Positions 55,915-64,000 of a stretch of 64,000 bases of DNA are shown piece after piece (the stretch's first letter is position 1; every line of letters starts with the position of its first letter). Where the stretch lies: contig BRKX01000018.1 in the NCBI GenBank assembly GCA_026008535.1, positions 23,630,088-23,694,087 of the forward strand, given 5' to 3'. Source of the DNA: Perilla frutescens. Taxonomy: Eukaryota > Streptophyta > Magnoliopsida > Lamiales > Lamiaceae. The position numbers and the translations under genes are program-made. The notes under the pieces were generated by a model. The model ran no database searches and was not told where the DNA came from. It saw only the letters and a program-made list of their open reading frames with translations.

Positions 55915-56080
55915 TGCTGACTTTAGCTTGACGGTTTAATGATTAGTTGACCAACTAGGTGCATTGGTGTTCGAAACCTCCTTGGAGCAAATTCACTCTC
56001 CATTAAATAACAAAGGGTGTGTGTGTGGACCCTTGTGGGATGGGCCGGCCAAATTGGCTTATCTCATATTTTTTTTTTTC
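55915..56080 (+). mobile_element. SINE-like insertion in the CACTA element
   Basis: A box A-like TAGCTTGACGG (55924-55934; two mismatches to TRGCNNAGYNGG by eye) and a box B-like TGTTCGAAACC (55968-55978; one mismatch to GGTTCGANNCC) are spaced about 34 bases apart as in tRNA-derived promoters. The segment ends in an 11-base T run (56069-56079). No target duplication was found, so this is tentative. Confidence 0.4.
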
Positions 56081-56245
56081 AGCTATGGAAGCCTCGGTTC
56101 GTGATGGAAAAATTATGTGGCCCATTCTATTAGCCACTAGAAACGAGTGATGGACACATTCCGTCGCCCGTGTTACTGGCAACGGAATTTCAAGTTCGGG
56201 TGATGAATTTTTCTGTCGCCTGAATGCTATTTTCTTGTAGTGAAA

Positions 56246-56677
56246 TTCGAAAATCATAAACCATGGGAATTTGACAATTTGTTTGAAAAGAGACCAAAAT
56301 TAAAATGATAGTATCGTGATCAAAAGCGGAATAACGCATATCCAGTGGGATCAAAATCAAAATTTACTCCTGTTAGCTTCTTTTTTTCACTTTTCTTTTA
56401 ATCAGGGAAGATGAATGTTGATCGAACCTCGATCCATTTCTCATTCTTAAATGGATGAAGAATAGGATTAGACTATAATAAACTCAGGGTATGATTTTAA
56501 ATTATAAAATGGATGAAGTTTTTTGTTCTCATATCGAAAGAATTATTATTGTTGTATGATTTTATTTCTCATCATCATCTAATTACTAAATTAAAGCCAT
56601 TAATCTTTTGCCTAAATTTTAATATTATTTGGTGCCATTTAATCACCTCTTCACAATTTATTTTTGTTTTTTAAATA
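56246..56677. other. AT-rich intergenic DNA
   Basis: Nothing recognised between the CACTA element and the copia-C LTR. Confidence 0.4.
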
Positions 56678-57055
56678 TGTTTGATGATTCTTGGTCTAAG
56701 ATTTGGTTTGATAAAACCGCTAATGGAGGAAAATATCTCAATTATCATTCAATAGTTCAACAGATTACATAATGAAAATTATGTGCTTTATTATATTTAT
56801 ACAAACACACTAATGCTAATTATCTCTAATGATGATCAACGACTAGAAATAAGGATCCGCGTCAGCTATCGATCAATAGCTGTGAGTAACTCTGAAGTGA
56901 TATTACACGTGGACAATGATATTACATGTGAGGAAAGGCATGTGACTGCATGCATGTGTGAGAGCAGCCAACCATGAGAGTATCTGAGCAGTGAATGAAC
57001 TCCCATGTTGTGCTTTCCTGTGCTATGCATCTGCATGGATTGAGGAACTTCAACA
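56678..57055 (-). repeat. 3' LTR of copia-C (378 bp)
   Basis: On the minus strand it starts TGTTGAAGTTCC at 57055, after a G-rich polypurine tract, and ends ATCATCAAACA at 56678. A TATAAATA box lies at 56801-56794 (minus). The outer end is set by the last fitting CA and is less certain. Confidence 0.65.
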
Positions 57056-57064
57056 GCCCCCCGC
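57056..57064 (-). other. Polypurine tract of copia-C
   Basis: The minus strand reads GCGGGGGGC directly before the LTR start. Confidence 0.6.
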
Positions 57065-57109
57065 GATCCCGACGCGGTGAAGATCCCCAAGTCGGAGACT
57101 GGAGAGAAG

Positions 57110-58776
57110 CTATCGGAATCTGGGGCTCGGTAATGACTTGGTGAATAAATCTGCAAGCTGCGTCATAGAAGGAATATAAGTAGGGACAATAAAGCCATGC
57201 TGAAATTGTAACCGCGCAAAATGAGAATCAATGTCAAGATGCTTTGTCCGCTCGTGATAGATCTGGTTCTGTGATATTTGAATTGCAGCTTGGTTGTCAT
57301 AGTAGAGAACAATGGTCAAAGTGATTGGAATAACAAAGTCTTTCATCATGAATGACAGCCATAGAAGCTCCCGTGTTGTATAACTAAGACTTCGATATTC
57401 CGCTTCCACGGTGGATAATGAAACAGTATCTTATTTCTTGTATTTCCATGAAACAAGGCAGGTCCCAAATGCCTGTGAGTGATCGGCGTGTATCAGAACA
57501 CGACCCCCAGTCAGCGTCACAATGGGTCGTGAACTTAAAGTTGTCAGAAAGAGTATAATGCAATCCAAGAAAGGGAGTACCCTTGAGGTACCTCAAGACA
57601 TGAGTTGCAGCATCCCAGTGATCTTGAGTGGGAGAATTAATAAACTGACTCAGCTGCTGAACTACATAGGATAGGTCAGGACGAGTGAGATTCAAATACA
57701 AGAGTTTGCCTATCAGTTGTCTATAAGAGTCGGCTTGTGGTAATAGAGGTCCACCCTTGTGAAGAATAAGGCCTGGAGGGAAATGTGTGCTTGTTACCCT
57801 ACAACCAGTAAGCCCAGATGACTCTAAAAGATCAAGAACATACTTCATTTGACACAAATAAGTCCCCAAGGAAGAGCTTGGCCAAACTTTGCTTTTTCGA
57901 AGTCTTTTATGGTAAAGGCATCATGTAGAGAAGCTTTAACAGTTGATATTTGCTCAAGGGAAGGCCCAAGGAGCAATATATCATCAACATACATCAAAAG
58001 GGCAAGAAAAGAATGGCCAAAACCTCTAAGATATAGGCAGTGATCACTATTGGATTGAATGAAGCTGAGAGAGATGAGATGCTTACCCAATTCCTGGTTC
58101 CATTCTCTCGAGGCTTGTTTCAAACCATATAGGCTCTTAACAAGTTTGCAGACCTCACCATGCTTTTCCTTAGTGTAGCCCTGTGGTAAATCCATGTAGA
58201 TTTCATCAGATAAATGCTCGTGCAAGAAAGCATTATTTATATCTATCTGATGAAGATGCCAAGAATATTGAGTAGCTAATGCAAAAAAAATCTCATAGTC
58301 ACCATCTTGGCCACTGGAGAGAAAACCTCATAATAGTCAACTCCAAAGGCTTGATTGTAACGCTTAGCAACCAAACGGGCTTAGCATTCAATGGTTCCAT
58401 CTGAGTTAAGCTTTACTTTGAAAACCCATTTAGACCTAATGGAAGTCTTCCTAGAAGGTAAAGGAACTATCTACCATGTTTGATTCTCCTCTAAGGATTT
58501 CAGTTCTTTAGTCATGGCTGCAACCCATTCTGGTGATTTGCAGGCCTCTAAGTAGCTGGTGGGTTCCTTTATAGTCTGAATATTCAACAAAAAAGTTGTA
58601 TGCTTAGGTATAAAGACAAGAGAAATATAATAAGGGAATGTTTGTGGAGTTAGGCTAGCAGCAGAATCTGGAATAGGTATCAAGTTTGCAGAGTTGCAAG
58701 CATAATCTTTCAAATGAGGTGGAGGCTGACAAGCTCTAGTGCTTCTTCTGAGTATAGAACTGTATTTTGGACGCAA
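57110..58776 (-). pseudogene. copia-C reverse transcriptase and RNase H
   Basis: RT start at 58776 (ACKSPEWVAAMTKELKSLEE). After a broken stretch (58470-58230) it continues at 58225-57845 with EIYMDLPQGYTKE, CKLVKSLYGLKQASREWNQE and the intact catalytic LLMYVDDILLLG. RNase H at 57869-57384 (RPDLSYVVQQLSQF, LKGTPFLGLHYT, HCDADWGSCSDTRRSLTG) shifts frame near 57460 and resumes at 57409-57110 (EAEYRSLSYTTRELLWLSF, YYDNQAAIQISQNQIYHERT). Confidence 0.9.
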
Positions 58777-59762
58777 GAATGTGGACCTGTTGTATCAGAG
58801 ACAGATGATAAAGTTGGGATAGTAGTGTCTATAGGAACTGTATTTTGGACACAAGAATGTGGACCTGTTATGTCAGAGACAGGTGATAAAGTTGGGATAG
58901 TAGTCTCTATAGGTAAAGTATTATGGGATAAAGGTGTGCTAGTATGGAAAAAATCACTCCTGCATTCTGGAAGAGGAGTAGGTGCTGAAAAGCTATCAAA
59001 AGGTAGAGTAGGTGACTGGGAATCTTGTAAAGGAAATTGGTGTGAGATAAAAGAGACATCTCTACTTGTATCAAGTTTGAGGCTCACCAGATCATATAAA
59101 ATATATCCTTTGCTGTGGGGTGAATATCCCAAGAACACACATTGAGTACTCCTAGCATCAAACTTTGATTTAGAGGGCAATGTATTCCCCATATAAACAA
59201 GACAACCAAAAGGTTGTAACTGCTCCAGCTGTGGTGCTTTTCCAAATAAAATTTCATAAGGAAAAAGGCACCCTAACACAACAGAAGGCAATCTGTTTAT
59301 AAGCCATGTGGCATGAAGAATAGAATAGGGCCAGAAAGTTGAGGGTAGCTTATTGTGAAACATCAATGCTCGAGCCACCTGTAGAAGGTGGCTATGTTTC
59401 CTTTCAACCACTCCATTTTGCTGTAGTGAATAGGGACAAGACCTTTAATGTAATATGCCATTCTCCTGCATCAATTTCTGCACTCCATGATTAACAAACT
59501 CTCCTCCATTATCAGATCTGATAACCTTGATTTTCTTGTGGAATTGAGTATTTACCATTTGGAAAAAATTCTTCAACAAGAGCCAGACTTGTGTTTTAGA
59601 CTTAAACAAGTAAGTCCAGGTAGCCCGGTTATGGTCCTCAACAACAGTTAAGAAATATGATGTGCCTGTTATGTTATCTTGATTACATGGACCCCAAACA
59701 TCCATGTGAACTAAGTTAAAAATGGCATAGTAATCTAACCATGTCTGTATCAGTATGTGCAA
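58710..59762 (-). pseudogene. copia-C integrase
   Basis: The core has HMDVWGP (first Asp), VVEDHNRATWTYLFKSK, IRSDNGGEF (second Asp) and LQQNGVVERKHSHLL (Glu), split by a shift near 59445-59411. The N-terminal zinc-binding part is disrupted at a tandem duplication (59718-59813). The variable C-terminal linker contains two copies of a 26-residue repeat (PIETTIPTL.../PIDTTIPTL...) encoded by a 78-bp duplication at 58758-58913. Confidence 0.88.
58758..58913. repeat. 78-bp tandem duplication in the copia-C integrase linker
   Basis: Copies start AACTGTATTTTGGAC at 58758 and 58836. The length is a multiple of three, so the frame is kept. Confidence 0.9.
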
Positions 59763-59813
59763 ATGGATGTCCCAAAAATGGCATGTAATCTAACCATGTC
59801 TGTATCAGTATGT
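59718..59813. repeat. 55-bp-spaced duplication at the copia-C protease/integrase junction
   Basis: AATCTAACCATGTCTGTATC with flanks occurs twice (first copy 59718-59758, second 59773-59813, differing by one base within TGGCAT(A)GTAAT). The single-base difference and the spacing break the reading frame between gag-protease and integrase. Confidence 0.85.
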
Positions 59814-61144
59814 ATGAAATGTGCCATTCTTGTACCAGACCATTCCTGAGGAAAAACATATAAGGATCCTTTCATTTTACAAATTCCCAGTGCATTATCA
59901 TTGCCTCTCTTCTGAACTAAGCAATGAGATACCATAAACTGCAATTTTCCATCCAAGTCTCTGGTCAATTGCCCTATAGACAATAGGTTGTGAGTGAATT
60001 GTGGAACAAACAACACATTCTTGAGGGTAAGATATTCATTTATCCTAGTTGTTCCAGCCAAATATACCAAGATACTACTACCATCTGGTATATATATCTG
60101 CAAAGGGTGCTTGATCCTTTTTATGTCTGCTAGCAATCCCACATAATGGCACATGTGATGACTTGCCCCTGAATCCACAATCCACTCTGCCTTAGCAACT
60201 CCAAGTGATGCTCCAAAGGCATAATGTCCTTTAAAATCAATAGGGGAAGACCCTAGACCAATCTCTGCTATACCAGCTAGGTTAGCAGCTCCTTCTGAAC
60301 TATCTCCTCTACCTCCCTTTGGAAAGAATTGTGAAAAATATTTTGCAAATTCTGATTGAATCATTTGTCCTACCTCAGTAAGTGCTTCTTTAGACAAATC
60401 TCCTCCTTTTACATTCTTTGATGAGTTTCCTTCGAAACTACATGTATCATCCTCCTGCTGTAATGCATAATGTGCCTTACCCTTGCTCTTTTCTGTTTTA
60501 AATTTTCTGTACCAATCTGGAATTCCAATCAGATCAAAACAATCTGACTTCATGTGCCCTGTGCCACCACAGTGCTCACACTTGAGTCTAGTTTTCTCTT
60601 TATTGCTAAGTCTCTTCTTAAAAGTGTCCCCTTTATATCCTCTTTTCTGTGCTCCAAACAAAGCAGTATGTTCCATAGTTTCTGCAAGTTGGTTTGTAAC
60701 CTTGATTTGCTCCTCAACTTGCAAAATCATAGAATAGGCTTGACTAAGATTAGGTAGAGGATTGAGGATGAGAATTTGATGTCTTATGGTTTCATAATAA
60801 TCATCTAAACCCATTAGAAACTGCATAAGATGCTCTTCATCCAAATCAGCTTTAATGTCCTCTTGTGATGCACAAATGCAAGCTCTAGAGTTCTTGAGCA
60901 AGGCTAAATCATCCCAAAGTGATGTCAAGTTATTGAAGTAAAGCATAACACTTTGGTTGTGTTGACTATAAGTGGCTATTTCTCTCCTTATTTTATAGAT
61001 TCGAGGATCATTCCTCTTACCAAATCACTTTGCAGCTCCTCCCATAGCTGACGTGAAGATTCCAGATTATTAAAACCTCTAGCCATCTCTTTTATCATAG
61101 AATTACATATCCAGTTAGAAACAATGTAATCTAGCCTTAACCAC
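59750..61144 (-). pseudogene. copia-C gag and protease
   Basis: The gag frame from 61144 shows DYIVSNWICNSMIKEMARGF and LWEELQSDL, then shifts near 60990 and continues for 398 codons from 60946 (MLYFNNLTSLWDDLALLKNS, FLMGLDDYYETIRHQIL). An intact zinc knuckle (CEHCGGTGHMKSDC) lies at about 60580-60540. The protease active site is AEWIVDSGASHHMC at about 60190, followed by VLFVPQFTHNLLSIGQL. The first gag codons are lost to the insertion at 61145. Confidence 0.9.
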
Positions 61145-61480
61145 TGCATATAGTCGACCGAATCCTTTGGGGAAGGAGATTAGGATAGAAGAATAGAGAG
61201 AGAATAAGAGAGAGAGAGAGAGAGATTTTAGGAATAAACTTCCTGTTCTCATTTCATTTTACACTTCCACTAAATAACCATCCGGATGGGACCACAACTA
61301 AAAATAAAACAAAATAAAACATGAAAATTCCTAGTTACTTGTTGCCTAATTCAAGAAATAACAATTAAATAAAAAAGCATTTTTAAAGTGGGCAATCCTT
61401 TTCTTTACGCGTGTGGCTAACGAACGGCTGGATTCCCTTTAGCATATTTCTTCAGCGACTTTAATTCAAACACGACTTCA
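61145..61480 (-). repeat. 3' LTR of the chromovirus-like element (336 bp)
   Basis: On the minus strand it begins TGAAGTCGTG at 61480 right after a polypurine tract and ends GACTATATGCA at 61145, exactly where copia-C gag resumes. A (GA/CT)n tract lies at about 61195-61225. Confidence 0.75.
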
Positions 61481-61492
61481 CCTCCCTCTTTT
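61481..61492 (-). other. Polypurine tract of the chromovirus-like element
   Basis: The minus strand reads AAAAGAGGGAGG just before the LTR. Confidence 0.75.
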
Positions 61493-61599
61493 CTGAATTC
61501 TTCCTAAATTAAATTAAGAACCCAAACCCTAGTCTGCTTCTGAAAGGCGACACCTTTCACACATCTCGACTTCATTTCCCTCCACACCTCCCGATTCAT

Positions 61600-62883
61600 G
61601 AAAATACTCCCTCCATTTTGAGATCATTGTCCCCAAGGATCGAAATTTAGAAACTTTTGATGGAGACATTTCTCTATTTCCCAACTGTCTTCCATACCCC
61701 AATGATCTTTCATGTCTGCTGGGTGAATCATGAAGGGCCTATCTGCAGAATCATGCTGCTCTGGAGAAATAAAAATTTTCGGATTGATGATCTCCTTCAA
61801 CAAAGAGAAACGGGACATGAAGTGGATACGCGAGGTCGGAGGCCTGTCCAAATAGTAAGCTATCTTCCCAACATTTTCTAGAATTGTAGGGAAGCCACAA
61901 TATGTTGCTGATAACTTCAGATTTTTGAGTAACTAAAATGTATTCGGGTGAAAAGGCTAGAATTTCCAATGAACTTGATCTCCTATTTGAAGTTCCATGT
62001 TCTGCCTTCTTGAATCTACAAAAAATTTCATTATATTATTTTCTTGTTGGAGGTTATCTTTGAATTCCTGGTTGAACTGTTGTTGATAAGCAATTAAATC
62101 CTTGACTTTGGTATGCGTTGGTTGTAGACAAAGGATTATTGAGTGCAGTGGTGGTAGGTAGCAACAGATTGCCTCAATATGTGTCAACTTCAGACTTGAA
62201 CAATAGTTTGATTTGAACCAGAATTCTGCTAGAGATAGCAATTTCACCCCTTGTCTATGGTTCTGGTACAACATTCTCCTAAGATAAGCTTCCAAGAATA
62301 TATTTGCAATTGTACCAGCTGTATAAGAGTGACTTTCATAGGGAGAATCGTGTATCTCTCTTAATAGTAGCTCCCCTAACGAAATAGAGTAGCCAATAAA
62401 AACTCTGTCTTTATACCTCAAAATCTCACCACATATCTCAAATCCAGGATAAGCATTAGGATCTGGGGGCTTTACCTCCAAAATTTGTGAATGGAACTTA
62501 TATTTGGCATGATTGTCTATCACTTGTTGTACCGAAGCAGGTGAGACAATGACACTAGCTTTCTATAAAGCCTCTGTCTACTCTTTCCTAGATAGAGCAT
62601 GTGAGTGCCTATATGGGTATTGATGCTTAGGTAAGCTCTCGGGTTTAAATTTTATATAATGTTCAGTTTCTCTCCCCTGGATTAAGCTAACTAGTTCCTC
62701 GAACACGGCATTGAAATCTTATAGTAGACTTATAAAATGAGCATCAACTTCTTCATAGTAATCCTTAACCCTGATGCCAGACAGTTTCTCAATCTGAGAT
62801 GGTAAGAAGTGAGCCATTTTGAACAAAGCAGTTTCTGAAATGACATTGAAATTACACTGGCCTTCCACTGTCATAGCCTGAAT
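61600..62883 (-). pseudogene. Chromovirus pol remnants (RT start, integrase ends, chromodomain)
   Basis: 62883 to about 62570 gives the RT entry region (DFNAVFEELVSLIQGRE, with stops). It jumps directly to SPASVQQVIDNHAKYKFHSQ, a segment from after RNase H. Integrase zinc-binding start (GYSISLGELLLREIHDSPYE, ending HSYTAG) and integrase end (LAEFWFKSNYCSSLKLTHIE, LIAYQQQFNQEFKDNLQQEN) flank another deletion that removed the catalytic core. 61970-61600 is a multiply shifted chromodomain-type tail (FLNFDPWGQ, SQNGG). No catalytic RT, RNase H or integrase core remains. Confidence 0.82.
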
Positions 62884-64000
62884 CTACACCTTTTTCCCTG
62901 ACACAGTAACTGTAAATGTCATTTTATCATAGTCCAACTCCACTGGGGTACAGGACTTCAGCCAATCACCACCCAAAATTAGGTCATAACCATCAGTAGC
63001 AAGCACCTTAGGTGAGTAGGTAAATTGGTGATGTTGCATTGACCATTTGAAATTACTCACTCTAGTGGAATTGACCATTTTGTGTCCATTTTCTACCTTA
63101 ACCATTAGGGATTTAGCAAGGTCCAACATGAAACCTAGACTCTTAACAGTTGTTTCATTAATAAAACTCAGTGTGCTACCAGAATCTATGAGTATGTTGA
63201 TCTTATGCTGTCCTACAATTCTAATCAATTTCATTGTAGTTAGACCATGGTCACCAGTGATAGCACTTAAAGTTATTTGTACCTCTTCAAGGGCAGTTAT
63301 TGGCTCCACATACTCCATGTAAGTTTTATCTGTACTTTGCAGATAAGAATGCTCTTTCTCTTCTGACATAATCATATAAGAAATTCTCTGCTTGCTTTTG
63401 TAGCCTATTGTGAATGGGTCATCACAATTGTAGCACAAGCCCAATTCCCTTCTCTTTGCCATTTCAGTTGATGTTAGTAATTTAAATGAGGGTTTAGTAG
63501 GGGTAGAATTGGGGTTAGGTGTTGCTCCCCTAGTGTAAGTGTTCTCCATGTCCTGCCTTTTGGAAATAGGAGTAGCAGCTGGTAAAGACCTCACTGAACC
63601 TCTGAGCTTCATAGAGAGGGCCTCAGTAGATTGAATGTGGTCCTGCCCCAACTCAATAGTTTCTTGAAGTGTTGTAGGTTTGAACATCCTTATGGTCGCC
63701 TGCAAATCCTCACTAAGCCCACTAACAAAGCTTGCCATGAAGAATTCTTCAGAAAATTCACCCTTGTTGACAAGTAACATACATGATTTAAGTTCCTCAA
63801 ACTTGTCCACATAATCTGTATATGAACCAGTGTGCTTGAGTTTATTAAACTCAACTATTATCCTTGACTCTTTGACTTCCTCAAACCTAGAAGAAATTAG
63901 GTCTAGGAACTGCTTCCAACTCGGTTCAGCTTTCTTGCTAGAATGGTTTTGATACCATAACGCAGTCTTTCCCTCTAAATGCATGGATGCTAGAGTAATT
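62884..64000 (-). CDS. Chromovirus gag-protease, open to the right edge
   Basis: One frame of 372 codons is open from base 64000 to TAG at 62886-62884 with no internal stop. The capsid domain contains LEGKTALWYQNHSSKKAEPS, FEEVKESRIIVEFNKLKHTG and VDKFEELKSCMLL. The zinc knuckle near 63435-63390 reads CYNCDDPFTIGYKSKQ: the His and third Cys expected in C-C-H-C are Tyr and Ser, so it should not bind zinc. The protease has an intact INILIDSGSTLSFI active site and DLILGGDWL. It is notable that gag-protease stays open while pol is largely deleted; a remnant that still makes Gag is possible but unproven. Confidence 0.85.
   Translation of the reverse strand, partial: ITLASMHLEGKTALWYQNHSSKKAEPSWKQFLDLISSRFEEVKESRIIVEFNKLKHTGSYTDYVDKFEELKSCMLLVNKGEFSEEFFMASFVSGLSEDLQATIRMFKPTTLQETIELGQDHIQSTEALSMKLRGSVRSLPAATPISKRQDMENTYTRGATPNPNSTPTKPSFKLLTSTEMAKRRELGLCYNCDDPFTIGYKSKQRISYMIMSEEKEHSYLQSTDKTYMEYVEPITALEEVQITLSAITGDHGLTTMKLIRIVGQHKINILIDSGSTLSFINETTVKSLGFMLDLAKSLMVKVENGHKMVNSTRVSNFKWSMQHHQFTYSPKVLATDGYDLILGGDWLKSCTPVELDYDKMTFTVTVSGKKV

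Larger units (their letters stand above)
44570..56242. mobile_element. CACTA (En/Spm) non-autonomous element, split by Tat-2
   Basis: Left terminus CACTACAAGAGAATA at 44570 and right terminus TATTTTCTTGTAGTG ending at 56242 are inverted repeats of the CACTACAAGAAAA type, flanked by the 3-bp duplication AAA (44567-44569, 56243-56245). Sub-terminal repeats of the GCGACGGA/TCCGTCAC kind lie at about 44590-44830 and 56150-56220. Removing Tat-2 and its duplication leaves about 1.26 kb without a transposase gene. Confidence 0.88.
56678..61144 (-). mobile_element. Ty1/copia element (copia-C), 5' part displaced by a gypsy insertion
   Basis: Reading minus: gag (from about 61144), protease, integrase, RT, RNase H, polypurine tract and 3' LTR (57055-56678). 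The gag N-terminus and 5' LTR are not present; gag is cut at 61144/61145 where a gypsy LTR begins, so they should lie beyond the right edge of the window. Frame shifts inactivate it, though the RT YVDD and the integrase acidic residues survive. Confidence 0.88.
61145..64000 (-). mobile_element. Ty3/gypsy chromovirus-like element (Reina-type?), 3' part, internally deleted
   Basis: Minus-strand order from the right edge: gag and protease (64000-62884), a short RT start joined to the end of RNase H (62883 to about 62500), integrase ends without the core, a decayed chromodomain region (61970-61600), polypurine tract and a short 3' LTR (61480-61145). It inserted into copia-C gag; ACCAC at 61140-61144 is the expected left target duplication. 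The short LTR suggests a Reina-like lineage (inference). Confidence 0.85.

Overview
This window is plant nuclear DNA, most likely from a eudicot (possibly an asterid; the species cannot be read from the sequence). It contains only two recognisable host genes. The rest is a dense, nested graveyard of transposable elements. The plant assignment rests on a spliced FQR1-like flavodoxin gene, a UGT72-type glucosyltransferase with a plant PSPG box, plant lineages of Ty1/copia and Ty3/gypsy elements (SIRE-like, Tekay-like, Athila-like, Tat, chromovirus), CACTA, hAT, PIF and Stowaway elements, and AT-rich intergenic DNA with long microsatellites. No rRNA, tRNA or CRISPR array was seen.

Layout. 1-8715 (-): a degenerate Ty1/copia element (copia-A) with a 1.6 kb 5' LTR on the right, gag-pol, and beyond pol an extra open frame that runs off the left edge behind its own promoter-like region. 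It sits inside an older + strand copia relic (8716-9183), which is followed by a Lys-rich decayed coding region (9374-10333). 10.3-13.5 kb (-): the 3' part of a Tekay-like gypsy element, cut by an Athila-like 3' LTR and 3' region (13507 to about 16.4 kb). 16.4-18.9 kb: AT-rich DNA. 18891-31886 (+): complete Tat-lineage element Tat-1 (LTRs 537/538 bp, target duplication GTATT) carrying two solo LTRs with their own target duplications and an antisense multi-exon gene. 33676-36209 (+): FQR1-like quinone reductase gene. 36.6-40.9 kb: hAT element with two nested MITEs, copia LTR remnants and an RNase H relic. 41320-42738 (-): UGT72E-like glucosyltransferase. 43060-44135: PIF/Harbinger relic. 44570-56242: CACTA element that has swallowed a second complete Tat element, Tat-2 (45151-55557, -, target duplication ATAAT), which carries the same antisense gene in better condition. 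56678-61144 (-): copia-C, whose gag is split by a chromovirus-type gypsy element (61145 to the right edge, -).

The most interesting biology is in the extra genes and repeats of the retroelements. Both Tat copies keep an antisense, spliced gene convergent with pol, with a 60-63 bp tandem array near the presumed antisense promoter and a 163 bp tandem array between the convergent 3' ends. Each 163 bp unit carries a 19 bp motif that also occurs in the Tat-1 LTR. Independently, copia-A has a sense extra gene behind a TATA box whose surroundings resemble the element's LTR promoter. No retroelement gene here is fully intact. Most inspected nonsense codons fit C-to-T (or G-to-A) decay of methylated DNA, though some do not.
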